A stretch of 47,004 nt of DNA from Clostridiales bacterium UBA2432 (GCA_002342805.1 DDQW01000031.1:74232-121235), one strand, 5' to 3'. Counted from the first letter of the stretch, positions 1-8,993 are shown. Made by a program: numbers and translations. The notes: generated from the sequence alone by a model not told the origin.

Positions 1-921
1 CCGCCACTCTGATGGGTATTCTCTGGTAATGACAGTTTTGGTTTGTGTCCCAAATTCAAAATGCTTGTGTTCAATAATTCTAGTATAAGGAGTCTCCGTA
101 TCAGTATAGTTTACAACTGCATTTCCTTGATAATTTTCAATATCTAGAAATTCATTTTCAAATGTCAAACTTCTGTACTCTAATCTTCCAAACTTATACC
201 TAAAATATTCATCAATCATTCCGGTAAATACAATTTTTTCAGAAGAATCATCATACTTCTCTTTCTCAAAAAAATAATCTTTATTTAAATATACATCGAT
301 GCCTTCAAGCATTTTTTCTATGATGGAATTATAACCACCTACTGGAATTCCTTGATATTTATCATTAAAATAATTATTATCATAAGTAAATCTCACAGGT
401 AATCGTTTAATAATAAACGCTGGAAGTTCAGTCGCTTTTCTCCCCCATTGTTTCTCAGTATAACCTTTAATTAATTTTTCATAAATATCAGTACCCACAA
501 GAGAAATTGCTTGTTCTTCTAAATTTTGAGGCTCTAATTTCCCCGAACGGTTCCTTTGTTCTTCTATTTTTTTCTTAGCTTCTTCAGGTGTTACCACTCC
601 CCAGAGTTTGTTAAAGGTATTCATATTAAAAGGTAAATTATAGATTTCTCCTTTATAATTAGCAATTGGCGAGTTTGTATACCTGTTAAAATTTACAAAT
701 TGATTGACATATTCCCATATTTGTTTGTAACTAGTATGAAAAATATGTGCTCCGTACTTATGAACATTAATTCCTTCAACATTTTCACAATAAACGTTTC
801 CTCCAATGTGATTACGACGATCAATAACTAAACATTTTTTTCCTCTCTTTTTTGCCTCATAAGCAAATGTAGATCCGAATAAACCAGCTCCAACTATCAG
901 ATAATCATATTTTTTTGTCAT
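1..921 (-). CDS. glf: UDP-galactopyranose mutase, 3' end cut by the window
   Basis: Reading down from the ATG at 921 gives 307 codons with no stop before the window edge; the family is usually about 370 residues, so the C-terminal sixth is missing. The protein opens with an FAD-binding Rossmann motif (LIVGAGLFGS, residues 8-17), then RRNHIGGN and KYGAHIFHT, which are characteristic of the flavin-dependent mutase that interconverts UDP-galactopyranose and UDP-galactofuranose for surface polysaccharide. Also visible are PFNMNTFNKLWG and EKQWGRKATEL, both typical of Glf. By eye the gene is more AT-rich than its neighbours, which fits a polysaccharide locus with separate history, but I have not measured this. 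It is separated from the next operon by a large palindrome, so it is probably transcribed alone or with genes beyond the left edge. Confidence 0.93.
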   Translation of the reverse strand, partial: MTKKYDYLIVGAGLFGSTFAYEAKKRGKKCLVIDRRNHIGGNVYCENVEGINVHKYGAHIFHTSYKQIWEYVNQFVNFNRYTNSPIANYKGEIYNLPFNMNTFNKLWGVVTPEEAKKKIEEQRNRSGKLEPQNLEEQAISLVGTDIYEKLIKGYTEKQWGRKATELPAFIIKRLPVRFTYDNNYFNDKYQGIPVGGYNSIIEKMLEGIDVYLNKDYFFEKEKYDDSSEKIVFTGMIDEYFRYKFGRLEYRSLTFENEFLDIENYQGNAVVNYTDTETPYTRIIEHKHFEFGTQTKTVITREYPSEWR

Positions 922-977
922 CACAATCTTCCTCTCTCTACCCAATCATTTAAACCTTTTAATACTATTTTAACACC

Positions 978-1004
978 TTCTAACACTATTAGAAAGCGTT
1001 AGAA
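978..1004 (-). promoter_or_regulatory. Dyad upstream of glf
   Basis: TTCTAAC at 978-984 and GTTAGAA at 998-1004 form a perfect 7+7 inverted repeat 55-80 bases upstream of the glf start. It could be an operator or a small hairpin. No convincing -35/-10 pair was found for glf; TAAAAT near 966-971 (minus strand) is the best -10 candidate. Confidence 0.25.
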
Positions 1005-1015
1005 CCAATTTATCT

Positions 1016-1203
1016 GATTACTGCCTGTCGGCTAGCGAATTTTTGTTATAGTCTTAGTAATTCTTAGATAAAAAAATAAAAAGAGCGTGGAGGATTCCTC
1101 TGTCTGAACGCAGTGAGTTTGGAATCCGTTCGCTCTTTTTATTATTTTATATTTAGAATTACTTGACGCAATAACACTATTCAATAGCCGATAGGCAGTA
1201 ATC
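1016..1203. repeat. 188-bp imperfect palindrome with a terminator core
   Basis: The outer arms 1016-1034 and 1185-1203 are complementary at 18 of 19 positions. Complementarity continues inward with gaps: GAAT and GTTAT blocks, then GTAATTCT near 1057-1064 against AGAATTAC near 1155-1162. In the centre, GAGCG at 1083-1087 pairs with CGCTC at 1131-1135 and GGATTCC at 1092-1098 with GGAATCC at 1121-1127. No reading frame occupies it. It starts five bases after the yvyF stop. It looks like a terminator inside a MITE-like or folded-RNA element. It has the same architecture as, but no clear sequence match to, the elements at 20251-20735. Confidence 0.75.
1078..1140 (-). terminator. Terminator of the metK–recD2–comFC–yvyF operon
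   Basis: The stem with GAGCG and GGATTCC blocks is flanked by AAAAA at 1078-1082 and TTTTT at 1136-1140, so it can act in both directions. On the minus strand the U-tract extends into the T-rich complement of 1071-1082. It lies about 70 bases beyond the yvyF stop. Confidence 0.75.
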
Positions 1204-1207
1204 CCTC

Positions 1208-1630
1208 TTATCTGCGATGGTCTTTATCCATAAATCGCATTCGACTTTTTGAATCATTTTTTTTCACAGAATCAATTGGTTCTGAATTTGGCTTGTGGTA
1301 AGCGCTACTAAGTTCATTTGTTGTGTCCCGTTTACACTCATCGCAAAAGCGTCCGGTTCGGATTGTCTTCCCACATTTTTCACATTCGATACCCATGGCA
1401 CTGTCTGCTGAAAATAATAAACGTTCTTCACGAACCCATTGACGAATCTGGCGAATATCTGTTTCACATTCTTCTGCCACTTGACTAATATTTGCATGTG
1501 GATTTCGGCGAATATAAGTCTTGACTTCTGCAAACTTGTCTTCTAATTCAGATTTACATTGGGCACATATCGGTTGCCCACCTATAAAATTAAATATACG
1601 TCCACACTTTTTACAATTTCTAACATCCAT
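1208..1630 (-). CDS. yvyF: YvyF-like flagellar operon protein (TIGR03826 type)
   Basis: This small cytoplasmic protein has two zinc-ribbon-like ends: CKKC and CAQC in the first 30 residues, CEKC and CDEC near residues 85-100. Between them is a helix-turn-helix-like stretch (ISQVAEECETDIRQIRQWVRE). That layout matches YvyF, a protein of unknown mechanism found beside comFC and the flgM/flgK flagellar genes in Bacillus. The AGGAGG at 1639-1644 is only 2 bases from the ATG at 1636 but 8 bases from the ATG at 1630, so I take the second, giving MDVRNCKKCG. It follows comFC by about 20 bases and is the last gene of its operon. The flgM, flgN and flgK genes that normally follow are absent; a palindrome and glf come next. 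Confidence 0.85.
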   Translation of the reverse strand: MDVRNCKKCGRIFNFIGGQPICAQCKSELEDKFAEVKTYIRRNPHANISQVAEECETDIRQIRQWVREERLLFSADSAMGIECEKCGKTIRTGRFCDECKRDTTNELSSAYHKPNSEPIDSVKKNDSKSRMRFMDKDHRR

Positions 1631-1649
1631 ATCCATAACCTCCTAAGAA

Positions 1650-2387
1650 TTAAAGTCCGCTTCCCATGGCTGCTGTTATGAAGAACACCTTACCCACTTG
1701 GGCTGTTTTAAGTTGTCTTGCACAGACATCCATGGTTGCACCTGTTGTATAAATATCATCTATAATAAGCACGTTACAATTTTTAACTTCATCCATAATT
1801 TTTGCATTCACTATAAATGCATTTTCTAAGTTTTTATATCGTGTCTCCGGATTGAGATCCTTTTGTGGCGCTGTCCACTTTATTCGCTTTAAACCTTTTT
1901 TTAAGAGCCTAACAGGATTTCCTTGGTATTGAACCATTTGTTCATTATATGCTTTTACAAAATAGCTTGCCAATACCCCGGCTTGATTATAGCCACGCGT
2001 GATGTACTTAAAATAGTGGATCGGAACCGGCATAACATAGTCAATCTCCCACCCCACATGTTCTAAATAATACTCTGCCATAATTCGCCCCATCTTGCGA
2101 GCAATCCAGGTTTGATTATAGAACTTAAGTCCAAACAAGGCTTTTTTTACTCGGTCATCATAAACAAAGACGCCGCGTCCGGCTTCAAATTCATGCCCTC
2201 GTGTCAAACAATCCAAACACAAATCATCTTCAAGCTCTCTTAATTTTCCACAGCGACGACAAAATGTTTCTTCAATAACCTTAATTTTATTATAGCATAC
2301 ATTACAGATATCTGTCGTGGTTTCCTCTAACTCTTCCATGCAAAACATGCATTTATTTGGAAAGATATACCTATAAATTGGATTCAC
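1650..2387 (-). CDS. comFC: ComF family protein (phosphoribosyltransferase-like)
   Basis: The 245-residue protein begins with four cysteine pairs (CMFC 13-16, CNVC 28-31, CRRC 43-46, CLDC 57-60), a double zinc ribbon typical of ComFC. A type I phosphoribosyltransferase domain follows, with the PRPP-binding loop VLIIDDIYTTGAT at 206-218. ComFC family proteins are needed for DNA uptake in transformation and work with the ComFA translocase; the substrate of the transferase fold is not known. The upstream gene recD2 stops one base before this start, so the two are probably translationally coupled. No comFA is present; recD2 takes that place in the operon. Confidence 0.93.
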   Translation of the reverse strand: MNPIYRYIFPNKCMFCMEELEETTTDICNVCYNKIKVIEETFCRRCGKLRELEDDLCLDCLTRGHEFEAGRGVFVYDDRVKKALFGLKFYNQTWIARKMGRIMAEYYLEHVGWEIDYVMPVPIHYFKYITRGYNQAGVLASYFVKAYNEQMVQYQGNPVRLLKKGLKRIKWTAPQKDLNPETRYKNLENAFIVNAKIMDEVKNCNVLIIDDIYTTGATMDVCARQLKTAQVGKVFFITAAMGSGL

Positions 2388-4625
2388 TTATGCCAACTCC
2401 TTAACATCAAGTAAATGTGCCGCTTCTTCAATTCGCACAAAAAGTGTTGAATTTCTATGAATTTCTCGGTTGTTATCAATCATATGTTTTAAAATCTCAC
2501 TATCCCCAACAAGAACAACCAGTTTCTTAGCCCGGGTTACTGCCGTGTAGAGAAGATTTCGGCTAAGGAGCATACTGGGTCCTTTAAATAAGGGGATAAT
2601 GACCACCGGATATTCACTCCCTTGGGACTTATGAATAGTGATGCTATAGGCTAATTCCAGTTCATCTAACTGGGTGAATTCATAGGTAACTTCTTTCAGA
2701 TCATCAAAAACAACGATTAAACTTTCCGAATAATGATTAATCTGTTTAATGGTTCCTAAATCTCCGTTAAAAACACCGACACCTTCATCAATCACAATGC
2801 CAAACTGACTCTTAATGGACCAGTTAATATTGTAATTATTGCGAATCTGCATGACTTTATCCCCTTCGCGAAAGATTGTTTGACGAAAGGTTTTTTCAGC
2901 CCGTTTGGCCGATGACGGATTCAATGCTCTTTGTAATTCAATATTTAATTGTTCTACGCCTAGCATTCCCTTACGCATAGGCGTTAAGACTTGAATACCT
3001 TCTTGATAATCTATGCCTGTAAATTTAGGTAATCGTGATTTGACTAAAGAAATGATTTCCTTAAGTATTTGTTGGCTTTGTTTTCTTTGGATAAAAAAGA
3101 AGTCATCTTTATTCTTATAATCAATCATATTCCCTTGATGAATTTTATGTGCATTAAGTACAATGGCGCTCTTTTCGGCTTGTCGGTATATCTTTTGCAA
3201 GGTTACCGTTGGCACAAAATGTTGAACATGAATGAGATCTCTTAGAACATTACCCGGTCCAACAGAGGGAAGCTGGTCCTTATCTCCCACCAATATGACA
3301 CGACATCCTAAGGGGACGGCTTTTAAGAGATGATAAAAGAGGGTAATATCCAACATGGAAATCTCATCAACAATTAAGACATCGCATTCTAGGGGATAGT
3401 CTTCATTCCGTTCAAAAGATTGACGTTGATCATCCGAGGTAAAGTTAATCTCGAGTAAGCGGTGAATAGTTCTTGCTTCATGACCGGTTGTCTCTGTCAT
3501 TCGCTTTGCCGCTCTTCCTGTGGGTGCCGCTAAAAAGATAACTAGGTCCTCTTCCTCAAACATTTGTATCAAAGTATTGATCGTGGTCGTTTTTCCTGTT
3601 CCCGGTCCTCCGGTCAATACAAAAAAAGGATATTTTGCGCTGTCAAGAACAGCCTCTTTTTGCACAGCATCCAAAGAAACATCGTTTCGCATCTCAATCG
3701 ATGCAATTCGCTTTTCAACTTTATCAATCTGTTGGATTTCATGGGTGAGACATTGGCATATTTTATGGGCACAGGCTTCTTCCATGGAATAGTAGTGGAT
3801 GAGATAGATGCGGCTAGTGTCTTCTTCTTGTTGAACTTTGATTTGCTGTTTAAGTTGAAGTTCCATAATTTCCCGATCAATCTGCTCAATGGAAATTCCC
3901 AGAAGTTCCTGGGTACGTTCAACAAGCATAGATTTGTCTAAATATACATGCCCATCAAGGGTTCCTTGATTTAAGACATAGGTAATGGCTGACATAATTC
4001 GATGGGGATGATTTTCTTCAATCCCTATTTTTTTGGCGATTTCATCGGCCAACTTAAAACCGATTCCATAGATATCTTCTGCTAAACGGTAGGGATTTTC
4101 TCGGATGACTTGATAGGTTTTTTCCTTATAAAAATCGTATATTTTCAAACCATAAGTTAATGAAATCTGATACTCTTGCAAAAAAAGAATAGCTTGGCGC
4201 ATACTGCGCTGCTCATAAAAAATCTCAGCAATCTGCTGTGTTTTTTGCATGCTAATTCCTTTGACTTCTTCGAGTCGCTCCGGCTCTTCTTCAATGATAC
4301 GAAAGGTATCATCGCCGAAACTTTCCACAATTTTTCCTGCCAAAACAGGTCCGATTCCTTTGATGGCACCGGACCCTAAATATTTTTCAAATGCATGTTT
4401 ATCCTTAGGTACAGATGTCGAAAAAGCCTCTGCATTAAACTGCTTTCCGTAGATGGGATGGGTTGTATAGTCACCTTCTACGGTAATCTCTTCCCCGATG
4501 GATAATTTAAACATTGTTCCCACACAGGTCAGCTCTCCTTCTTGTGTGGAAACAACGATAATGGTATATCCATTTTGTTCATTTTGATATATAATCTCTT
4601 CGACAATGCCTACAATCTTCTCCAT
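2388..4625 (-). CDS. recD2: RecD2-type ATP-dependent 5'-3' DNA helicase
   Basis: At 745 residues this is the long RecD2 form found in bacteria without RecBC, acting in DNA repair and replication-fork maintenance. The N-terminal part has an OB-like segment (about 1-75) and helix-hairpin-helix repeats (GAIKGIGPVLAGKI near 86-99, DIYGIGFKLADEI near 184-196). The superfamily 1B motor follows: Walker A GGPGTGKTT at 339-347, motif Ia APTGRAAKRM, Walker B VDEIS at 419-423, and near the C-terminus ITIHKSQGSE and YTAVTRAKK (motifs V and VI). It sits 16 bases after metK and abuts comFC. Confidence 0.96.
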   Translation of the reverse strand: MEKIVGIVEEIIYQNEQNGYTIIVVSTQEGELTCVGTMFKLSIGEEITVEGDYTTHPIYGKQFNAEAFSTSVPKDKHAFEKYLGSGAIKGIGPVLAGKIVESFGDDTFRIIEEEPERLEEVKGISMQKTQQIAEIFYEQRSMRQAILFLQEYQISLTYGLKIYDFYKEKTYQVIRENPYRLAEDIYGIGFKLADEIAKKIGIEENHPHRIMSAITYVLNQGTLDGHVYLDKSMLVERTQELLGISIEQIDREIMELQLKQQIKVQQEEDTSRIYLIHYYSMEEACAHKICQCLTHEIQQIDKVEKRIASIEMRNDVSLDAVQKEAVLDSAKYPFFVLTGGPGTGKTTTINTLIQMFEEEDLVIFLAAPTGRAAKRMTETTGHEARTIHRLLEINFTSDDQRQSFERNEDYPLECDVLIVDEISMLDITLFYHLLKAVPLGCRVILVGDKDQLPSVGPGNVLRDLIHVQHFVPTVTLQKIYRQAEKSAIVLNAHKIHQGNMIDYKNKDDFFFIQRKQSQQILKEIISLVKSRLPKFTGIDYQEGIQVLTPMRKGMLGVEQLNIELQRALNPSSAKRAEKTFRQTIFREGDKVMQIRNNYNINWSIKSQFGIVIDEGVGVFNGDLGTIKQINHYSESLIVVFDDLKEVTYEFTQLDELELAYSITIHKSQGSEYPVVIIPLFKGPSMLLSRNLLYTAVTRAKKLVVLVGDSEILKHMIDNNREIHRNSTLFVRIEEAAHLLDVKELA

Positions 4626-4641
4626 AAACCCTCAAATCATT

Positions 4642-5826
4642 TTACACGTTTGCTTTTGCCTTAAGTTCCTCAACTTTATCCATGCGTTCCCATGGAAGAT
4701 CAATATCTGTACGTCCAAAATGTCCATAGGCTGCTGTCTGACGATAAATGGGACGACGTAAGTCTAAGTCCTTAATAATCGCTGACGGTCTTAGGTCAAA
4801 GACTTCATTAATGATTTCTGTAATTCGTTCATCACTCACAATCCCAGTCCGATCTGTATCTACAAAAACAGATACCGGATGTGCAACACCAATGGCATAA
4901 GCAAGTTCAATTTCACAACGCTTAGCTAAGCCTGCGGCAACCACATTTTTTGCCACGTATCTTGCTGCATAGGCTGCAGATCGATCCACTTTTGTTGGAT
5001 CTTTTCCTGAGAATGCACCCCCACCATGACTTGCATAACCACCGTAGGTATCAACGATAATCTTACGTCCGGTTAAGCCGGCATCTCCTTGTGGGCCACC
5101 AATAACAAAACGTCCGGTTGGGTTAATATAATATTTGGTATTGTCATCCAAAAACGCTTCAGGAATGACATGATCAATCACATGTTTTTTCAAATCTTCG
5201 CGAATGGTTTCTTGGCTTACATGTTCATCATGTTGTGTTGAAATAACAACAGCGTCCACACGTTTGGCAACGTTATCTTCATATTCCACCGTGACTTGGG
5301 ATTTTCCGTCCGGACGTAAATAGGTTAAGGTGCCGTCTTTACGCACTTGGGATAGACGTTTGGATAACTTATGCGCAAGAGAAATCGGCAAGGGCATAAG
5401 TTCATCTGTTTCATCACATGCATAACCAATCATCATTCCCTGGTCACCGGCTCCTGCTTCTTCTTCTATGTGTTCCTGGCCATCTCTAATCTCAAGAGCG
5501 ACATCAACACCCATAGCAATATCCGGTGATTGTTCGTCAATGGTTACTAGAACTGCACAGGTTTCGGCATCAAAACCGGCTTTGGCATCATGATAGCCGA
5601 TTTCATCAACGGTTGCCCGAACAACTTTGGGGATATCCACATAGCAATCGGTTGATATCTCTCCCATAACCATGACCATACCTGTGGTTACAGCCGTCTC
5701 ACAAGCGACTCTGGCTTTTGGATCTTGTGCAAGAATTGCATCAAGTACCGCATCTGAAATTTGGTCACATACTTTATCTGGATGTCCTTCAGTGACTGAT
5801 TCTGAAGTAAATAATCTTTTTGACAT
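4642..5826 (-). CDS. metK: S-adenosylmethionine synthetase
   Basis: The enzyme makes SAM from methionine and ATP. The 394-residue product carries the family signatures GHPDKVCDQISDA (14-26), GAGDQG (125-130) and the glycine-rich GGGAFSGKD (268-276) followed by PTKVDRSAAY; length and motifs are fully canonical. AGGAGG lies 7-8 bases before the ATG. It heads the operon metK–recD2–comFC–yvyF. The short leader (about 20 bases from the predicted start of transcription) has no room for a SAM riboswitch, which often precedes metK in Firmicutes. Confidence 0.98.
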   Translation of the reverse strand: MSKRLFTSESVTEGHPDKVCDQISDAVLDAILAQDPKARVACETAVTTGMVMVMGEISTDCYVDIPKVVRATVDEIGYHDAKAGFDAETCAVLVTIDEQSPDIAMGVDVALEIRDGQEHIEEEAGAGDQGMMIGYACDETDELMPLPISLAHKLSKRLSQVRKDGTLTYLRPDGKSQVTVEYEDNVAKRVDAVVISTQHDEHVSQETIREDLKKHVIDHVIPEAFLDDNTKYYINPTGRFVIGGPQGDAGLTGRKIIVDTYGGYASHGGGAFSGKDPTKVDRSAAYAARYVAKNVVAAGLAKRCEIELAYAIGVAHPVSVFVDTDRTGIVSDERITEIINEVFDLRPSAIIKDLDLRRPIYRQTAAYGHFGRTDIDLPWERMDKVEELKAKANV

Positions 5827-5854
5827 AATTGTCCTCCTAATTTATTCTAATTTT

Positions 5855-5882
5855 ATTATACTGTATATTCCTATTTTTGCAA
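5855..5882 (-). promoter_or_regulatory. Predicted sigma-A promoter of metK operon
   Basis: On the minus strand TTGCAA (5882-5877) and a perfect TATAAT (5860-5855) are 16 bases apart. The -35 box overlaps the stop end of the preceding gene. Transcription would start near 5848, only about 20 bases before the metK ATG. Confidence 0.65.
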
Positions 5883-6941
5883 CTCTTTTGGCATTGTCCT
5901 GTTAAAAAACAAAGCATGTGCCACAGCTTTTTCTTCTCCACCACTGGGATGATTGATGACTTTACCGTCTTTAACCACCACTGATGACGAACCTCCGTCA
6001 AGGTATGTGGCAAAGACACATCCTTCCTCATGCATCAAGGTCGCCAATTGTTTTCCCGTGACCCCTTGGCTAATGCCCGGTTGCCGCCCATCAATGACTT
6101 TGACAACGATTTCTTCTTGGTCTGTAATTCCAATCGCCGTTCGTGGTTGTAAGGATGTTGTATATCCGACAAAAGGTTCATAGTCCTGGGCTACATTTTC
6201 ACCCTCATAAACTAACCAACCACCCGTCTGAAAGGCTTCTTTAACGGACTCTATTTGAATGTCACTTTCGAACTCAAACTGTATCGAATCTCCAACTTGA
6301 TAAATGGGCTCGTCTGAAAATATTTTTCGAGAGATGACATAGTTTTTTTCTTGAAAGGCCATTCCTTCAAGGGGAACTCGTTCGTTATGGCTAATGATTT
6401 CTGTAACGACATTATTGTCTACACGATAGATGCCTATGTTTTCTTGGGGATATAGATATTTTCCAAACCACCGTGTGTATACCCCCACACCTCGATTTTC
6501 AAAATCATCATTAATCTCGTAAAGGGGTTGACGAACGTCTCCATGGACAAGATATGCTCGAACTTGAATCTCCTTTATCTCGATTTTACCATCATCATAA
6601 ATCAGAAATACGGGCGTATGTACAGAACGAAGGGAAAGCAATTCATGGTCTTTGATGACAATGCCTTGGGGGCGTCCATATCCATCATAAAACATTCCAT
6701 TAACGCCAAGGGGATATGTTTGATCTTCTTGAACAGCCATTGTTGAAACAAAATCATAGCCAAAGAGTCCATTATAGGCAAACTCTTGGACAAGCTTAGC
6801 CCCTTGATTTGCATCCGCTCGAATCGTATAGATGTTTTGTTCATAGCCTTCAATCGTTACATGCTCTTGTGTTAAACCTAAGCTTGTAATCAATTCAATA
6901 AGTATAAATATTATCTTGATTGATGTAGAAAAGTCAACCAT
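5871..6941 (-). CDS. Secreted phosphodiester-glycosidase-like protein (NAGPA/DUF2233 type)
   Basis: An N-terminal hydrophobic segment (IKIIFILIELITSLGL, about 8-23) suggests export or membrane anchoring. The C-terminal half has the conserved blocks of the NAGPA-like family: GGWLV (240-244), QPRTAIGI (265-272), DGRQPGISQG (284-293) and LDGGSSS (314-320), then a C-terminal NHPSGGEEKAVAHAL. Characterised relatives cleave GlcNAc-phosphodiester or related sugar-phosphate bonds; the bacterial members' substrates are mostly unknown, with cell-wall polymers likely. GGAGAGG precedes the ATG by 9 bases. The gene begins just 33 bases past the flagellar operon's terminator, with no clear promoter between, so expression may depend on read-through. 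Confidence 0.85.
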   Translation of the reverse strand: MVDFSTSIKIIFILIELITSLGLTQEHVTIEGYEQNIYTIRADANQGAKLVQEFAYNGLFGYDFVSTMAVQEDQTYPLGVNGMFYDGYGRPQGIVIKDHELLSLRSVHTPVFLIYDDGKIEIKEIQVRAYLVHGDVRQPLYEINDDFENRGVGVYTRWFGKYLYPQENIGIYRVDNNVVTEIISHNERVPLEGMAFQEKNYVISRKIFSDEPIYQVGDSIQFEFESDIQIESVKEAFQTGGWLVYEGENVAQDYEPFVGYTTSLQPRTAIGITDQEEIVVKVIDGRQPGISQGVTGKQLATLMHEEGCVFATYLDGGSSSVVVKDGKVINHPSGGEEKAVAHALFFNRTMPKELQK

Positions 6942-6973
6942 ATCTTCTTACCTCTCCAACGCGCAGAAAGAAA

Positions 6974-7011
6974 AACCATCAATAATTGGTTTAAGTCCAA
7001 CGTTGATGGTT
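6974..7011 (-). terminator. Terminator of the ileS–glgP–mbl–flagellar run
   Basis: AACCATCAA at 6974-6982 and TTGATGGTT at 7003-7011 form a perfect 9-bp stem. On the minus strand it is followed by TTTTTC. It begins 10 bases beyond the stop codon at 7021. Confidence 0.8.
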
Positions 7012-7020
7012 ATCATGTGT

Positions 7021-7377
7021 CTATTTATTTGTTGACGATAATTGCTTATACAATGCGTCTGCGATGCCGATACCTTGACCTTCTGAAATGATTTTTGAAT
7101 ATTCTTCATCTAACATCTCCGAATAGATTTCTCCGGCATTACTCTTCTCAAACAGCCCACCATCCGGAACTGTCTTACGCATTTCTTTAAAAAGACGCTG
7201 GACATAATAGGATTCAAAGGATTGGCACGCTTCTTTCAGTTCTTCATCTTTTTTTTCTTGATTGCTTGCTTCCACCGTTTGATTTAAGATTTTTTGAAAT
7301 TCTTGTTCAATCGATGCATCTTTTTGAAAGCTTCCATAAACGCTGGAAAGATCTTGGCCGATTCCTTTAATATCCAT
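7021..7377 (-). CDS. flgJ: Rod-binding protein (FlgJ N-terminal domain type)
   Basis: The 118-residue protein consists only of a FlgJ-type rod-binding domain: the pattern ACQSFESYYVQRLFKEMRKTVPDGG, then SNAGEIYSEMLDEEYSKII and GIGIADALYKQL at the C-terminus, is diagnostic. It helps build the flagellar rod outside the membrane. The muramidase domain of proteobacterial FlgJ is missing, as usual in Firmicutes, so another enzyme must open the wall. It follows flgG by 26 bases and is the last gene before the terminator at 6974-7011. Confidence 0.9.
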   Translation of the reverse strand: MDIKGIGQDLSSVYGSFQKDASIEQEFQKILNQTVEASNQEKKDEELKEACQSFESYYVQRLFKEMRKTVPDGGLFEKSNAGEIYSEMLDEEYSKIISEGQGIGIADALYKQLSSTNK

Positions 7378-7403
7378 AATACACCATCCTAACTTAACTT
7401 ATT

Positions 7404-8213
7404 CTATCGTTTCAGATTATTTGCCATTCCAAGCATATCATCTGATGTTTGAATCGCTTTTGAACTTAATTCATATGCACGTTGGGCAATAATCATGCCA
7501 ACCATTTCTTCTACCGCTTGTACATTTGAGGATTCTAATGCACCTTGAATAATGGAGGATTTTTCCAAGTCATCATTTTCATGTTCTGATATGGCTTGGC
7601 CTGATGCGACCGTTGTTTCAAACAATCCATTACCTACCGATCGGAGGCCTGCAACGTTTGCAAACTGTACAATCTCAAATTGTTGGTCTAAATCAACAGG
7701 TTCTCCATCAACGACCGTTGCGAAGTTACCCATTTCATCAACAACCACTCGATCCATTGACACACCTTCTTCAAAGGTAATAGGATCACCATCTGCATTC
7801 AAGATTCGGTAGCCATTCACATCGGTTAACGTCAACTCACCATCATCTTGACTGACTTTAAAGGCTCCGGCTTTGGCATATTTTACACTGCCGTCAAAGG
7901 TTGCAACTGCAAAAAATCCGTTGCCTGCCATTGCAAAATCAAGCGGCGCTTCTGTCACTTCAATATTCCCTTGAGAAAATGTTTTGACGGATCCTGCTGC
8001 TCGAACACCGTGTCCAACTTGTAAGTTAACCGGTGAACCTTGGTCATCAATACTTCCTGCTTCACGCATTGTCTCATATAATAGAGATTTGAATTCCAAA
8101 CGTTCTTTCTTGAATCCTATTGTATTCGCATTTGCCAAGTTATTAGCAATCGTATCTACCGTTAATTGCTGTGTCTTCATCCCGGACGCTGCGGTCCATA
8201 ATGAACGCATCAT
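7404..8213 (-). CDS. flgG: Flagellar distal rod protein FlgG (FlhP-like)
   Basis: The N-terminus MMRSLWTAASGM...NNLANANTIGFKK is the hallmark of flagellar rod/hook proteins, and the C-terminus SNVQAVEEMVGMIIAQRAYELSSKAIQTSD is the matching coiled-coil segment; both ends pair to form the axial core. The 269-residue length fits FlgG. The protein is exported by the flagellar type III system, hence no signal peptide. AGGAGG sits 8 bases before the first of two ATGs. Position after mbl and flgF mirrors the Bacillus mbl–flhO–flhP order, so FlhP is an equally good name. Confidence 0.93.
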   Translation of the reverse strand: MMRSLWTAASGMKTQQLTVDTIANNLANANTIGFKKERLEFKSLLYETMREAGSIDDQGSPVNLQVGHGVRAAGSVKTFSQGNIEVTEAPLDFAMAGNGFFAVATFDGSVKYAKAGAFKVSQDDGELTLTDVNGYRILNADGDPITFEEGVSMDRVVVDEMGNFATVVDGEPVDLDQQFEIVQFANVAGLRSVGNGLFETTVASGQAISEHENDDLEKSSIIQGALESSNVQAVEEMVGMIIAQRAYELSSKAIQTSDDMLGMANNLKR

Positions 8214-8228
8214 ATGTCATTCCTCCTA

Positions 8229-8993
8229 TTATAATCGACCTACATTATTAACAACATTATCAAGTGTTTCATCATACGTGGTTAAGACTTTTTGATTGGC
8301 CTCATAGCTACGCATAACCGAAATCATATCAATCATTTCTCTGACCGAATTTACATTTGAAGCTTCTTCATACCCTTGACGCGCAAGTCCCTCAAAGTCT
8401 GTTCGAACACTTTGTTGGGTTACATCATAAAGGCTATTTCCGATTTTACGGAGTGTTCCGTAATCTTCGAAACCGGCAATCTGAAGCTGATCGATCATGA
8501 CATTATTTTCATAGATGGCACCATTTTCTTTGACTGAAAATTGACCGGATGGTATGGTGATAATACCTTCCTGACCAACAACATAGTTTCCGTCTTTGGT
8601 CATGAGTTCATTATTGGCATTGAGCGTAAAGGAACCGTCACGTGTGAACTTCTCATTAATGGTCCCATCATCATTCATTCTACCGACAACGAACATTCCC
8701 GGACCTTCTAATGCCACTGAAAAAGGATCTTCGTTATGTTTTAATGCCCCTTGCTCGAAGTTTGTATAGACATTATCTACAGATACACCTAAAGTCATGG
8801 ACCCGATATTTGTATTTGATTTATTCATTGGATCATTAATTTTAATCGCTAAGACTTCTTTAAATGATTCCATGGTTACGGCATCTTTCTTAAACCCTGC
8901 TGTATTTGCATTTGCAAGATTATTGGAAACAACGTCCATCTTCTGCTGTTGAGCTTCCATGCCTGTATAAGCTGTATATAATCCTCTTACCAT
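8229..8993 (-). CDS. flgF: Flagellar proximal rod protein FlgF (FlhO-like)
   Basis: This paralogue of the next gene has the same rod signature at the start (MVRGLYTAYTGM, NNLANANTAGFKK) and the same C-terminal helix (SNVNSVREMIDMISVMRSYEANQKVL). At 254 residues it is in the FlgF range. It is separated from flgG by 15 bases and probably forms an adjacent segment of the flagellar rod. The order mbl–FlgF-like–FlgG-like matches mbl–flhO–flhP of Bacillus. Confidence 0.92.
   Translation of the reverse strand: MVRGLYTAYTGMEAQQQKMDVVSNNLANANTAGFKKDAVTMESFKEVLAIKINDPMNKSNTNIGSMTLGVSVDNVYTNFEQGALKHNEDPFSVALEGPGMFVVGRMNDDGTINEKFTRDGSFTLNANNELMTKDGNYVVGQEGIITIPSGQFSVKENGAIYENNVMIDQLQIAGFEDYGTLRKIGNSLYDVTQQSVRTDFEGLARQGYEEASNVNSVREMIDMISVMRSYEANQKVLTTYDETLDNVVNNVGRL

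Noticed and set aside
3564..3941. 125-codon open frame on the plus strand
   Set aside because: Antisense to the recD2 helicase core; composition reflects the opposite strand.
5827..5870. SAM riboswitch before metK (and before metY)
   Set aside because: The leaders are about 20 and under 45 bases beyond the nearest promoter or terminator; no S-box core sequence.
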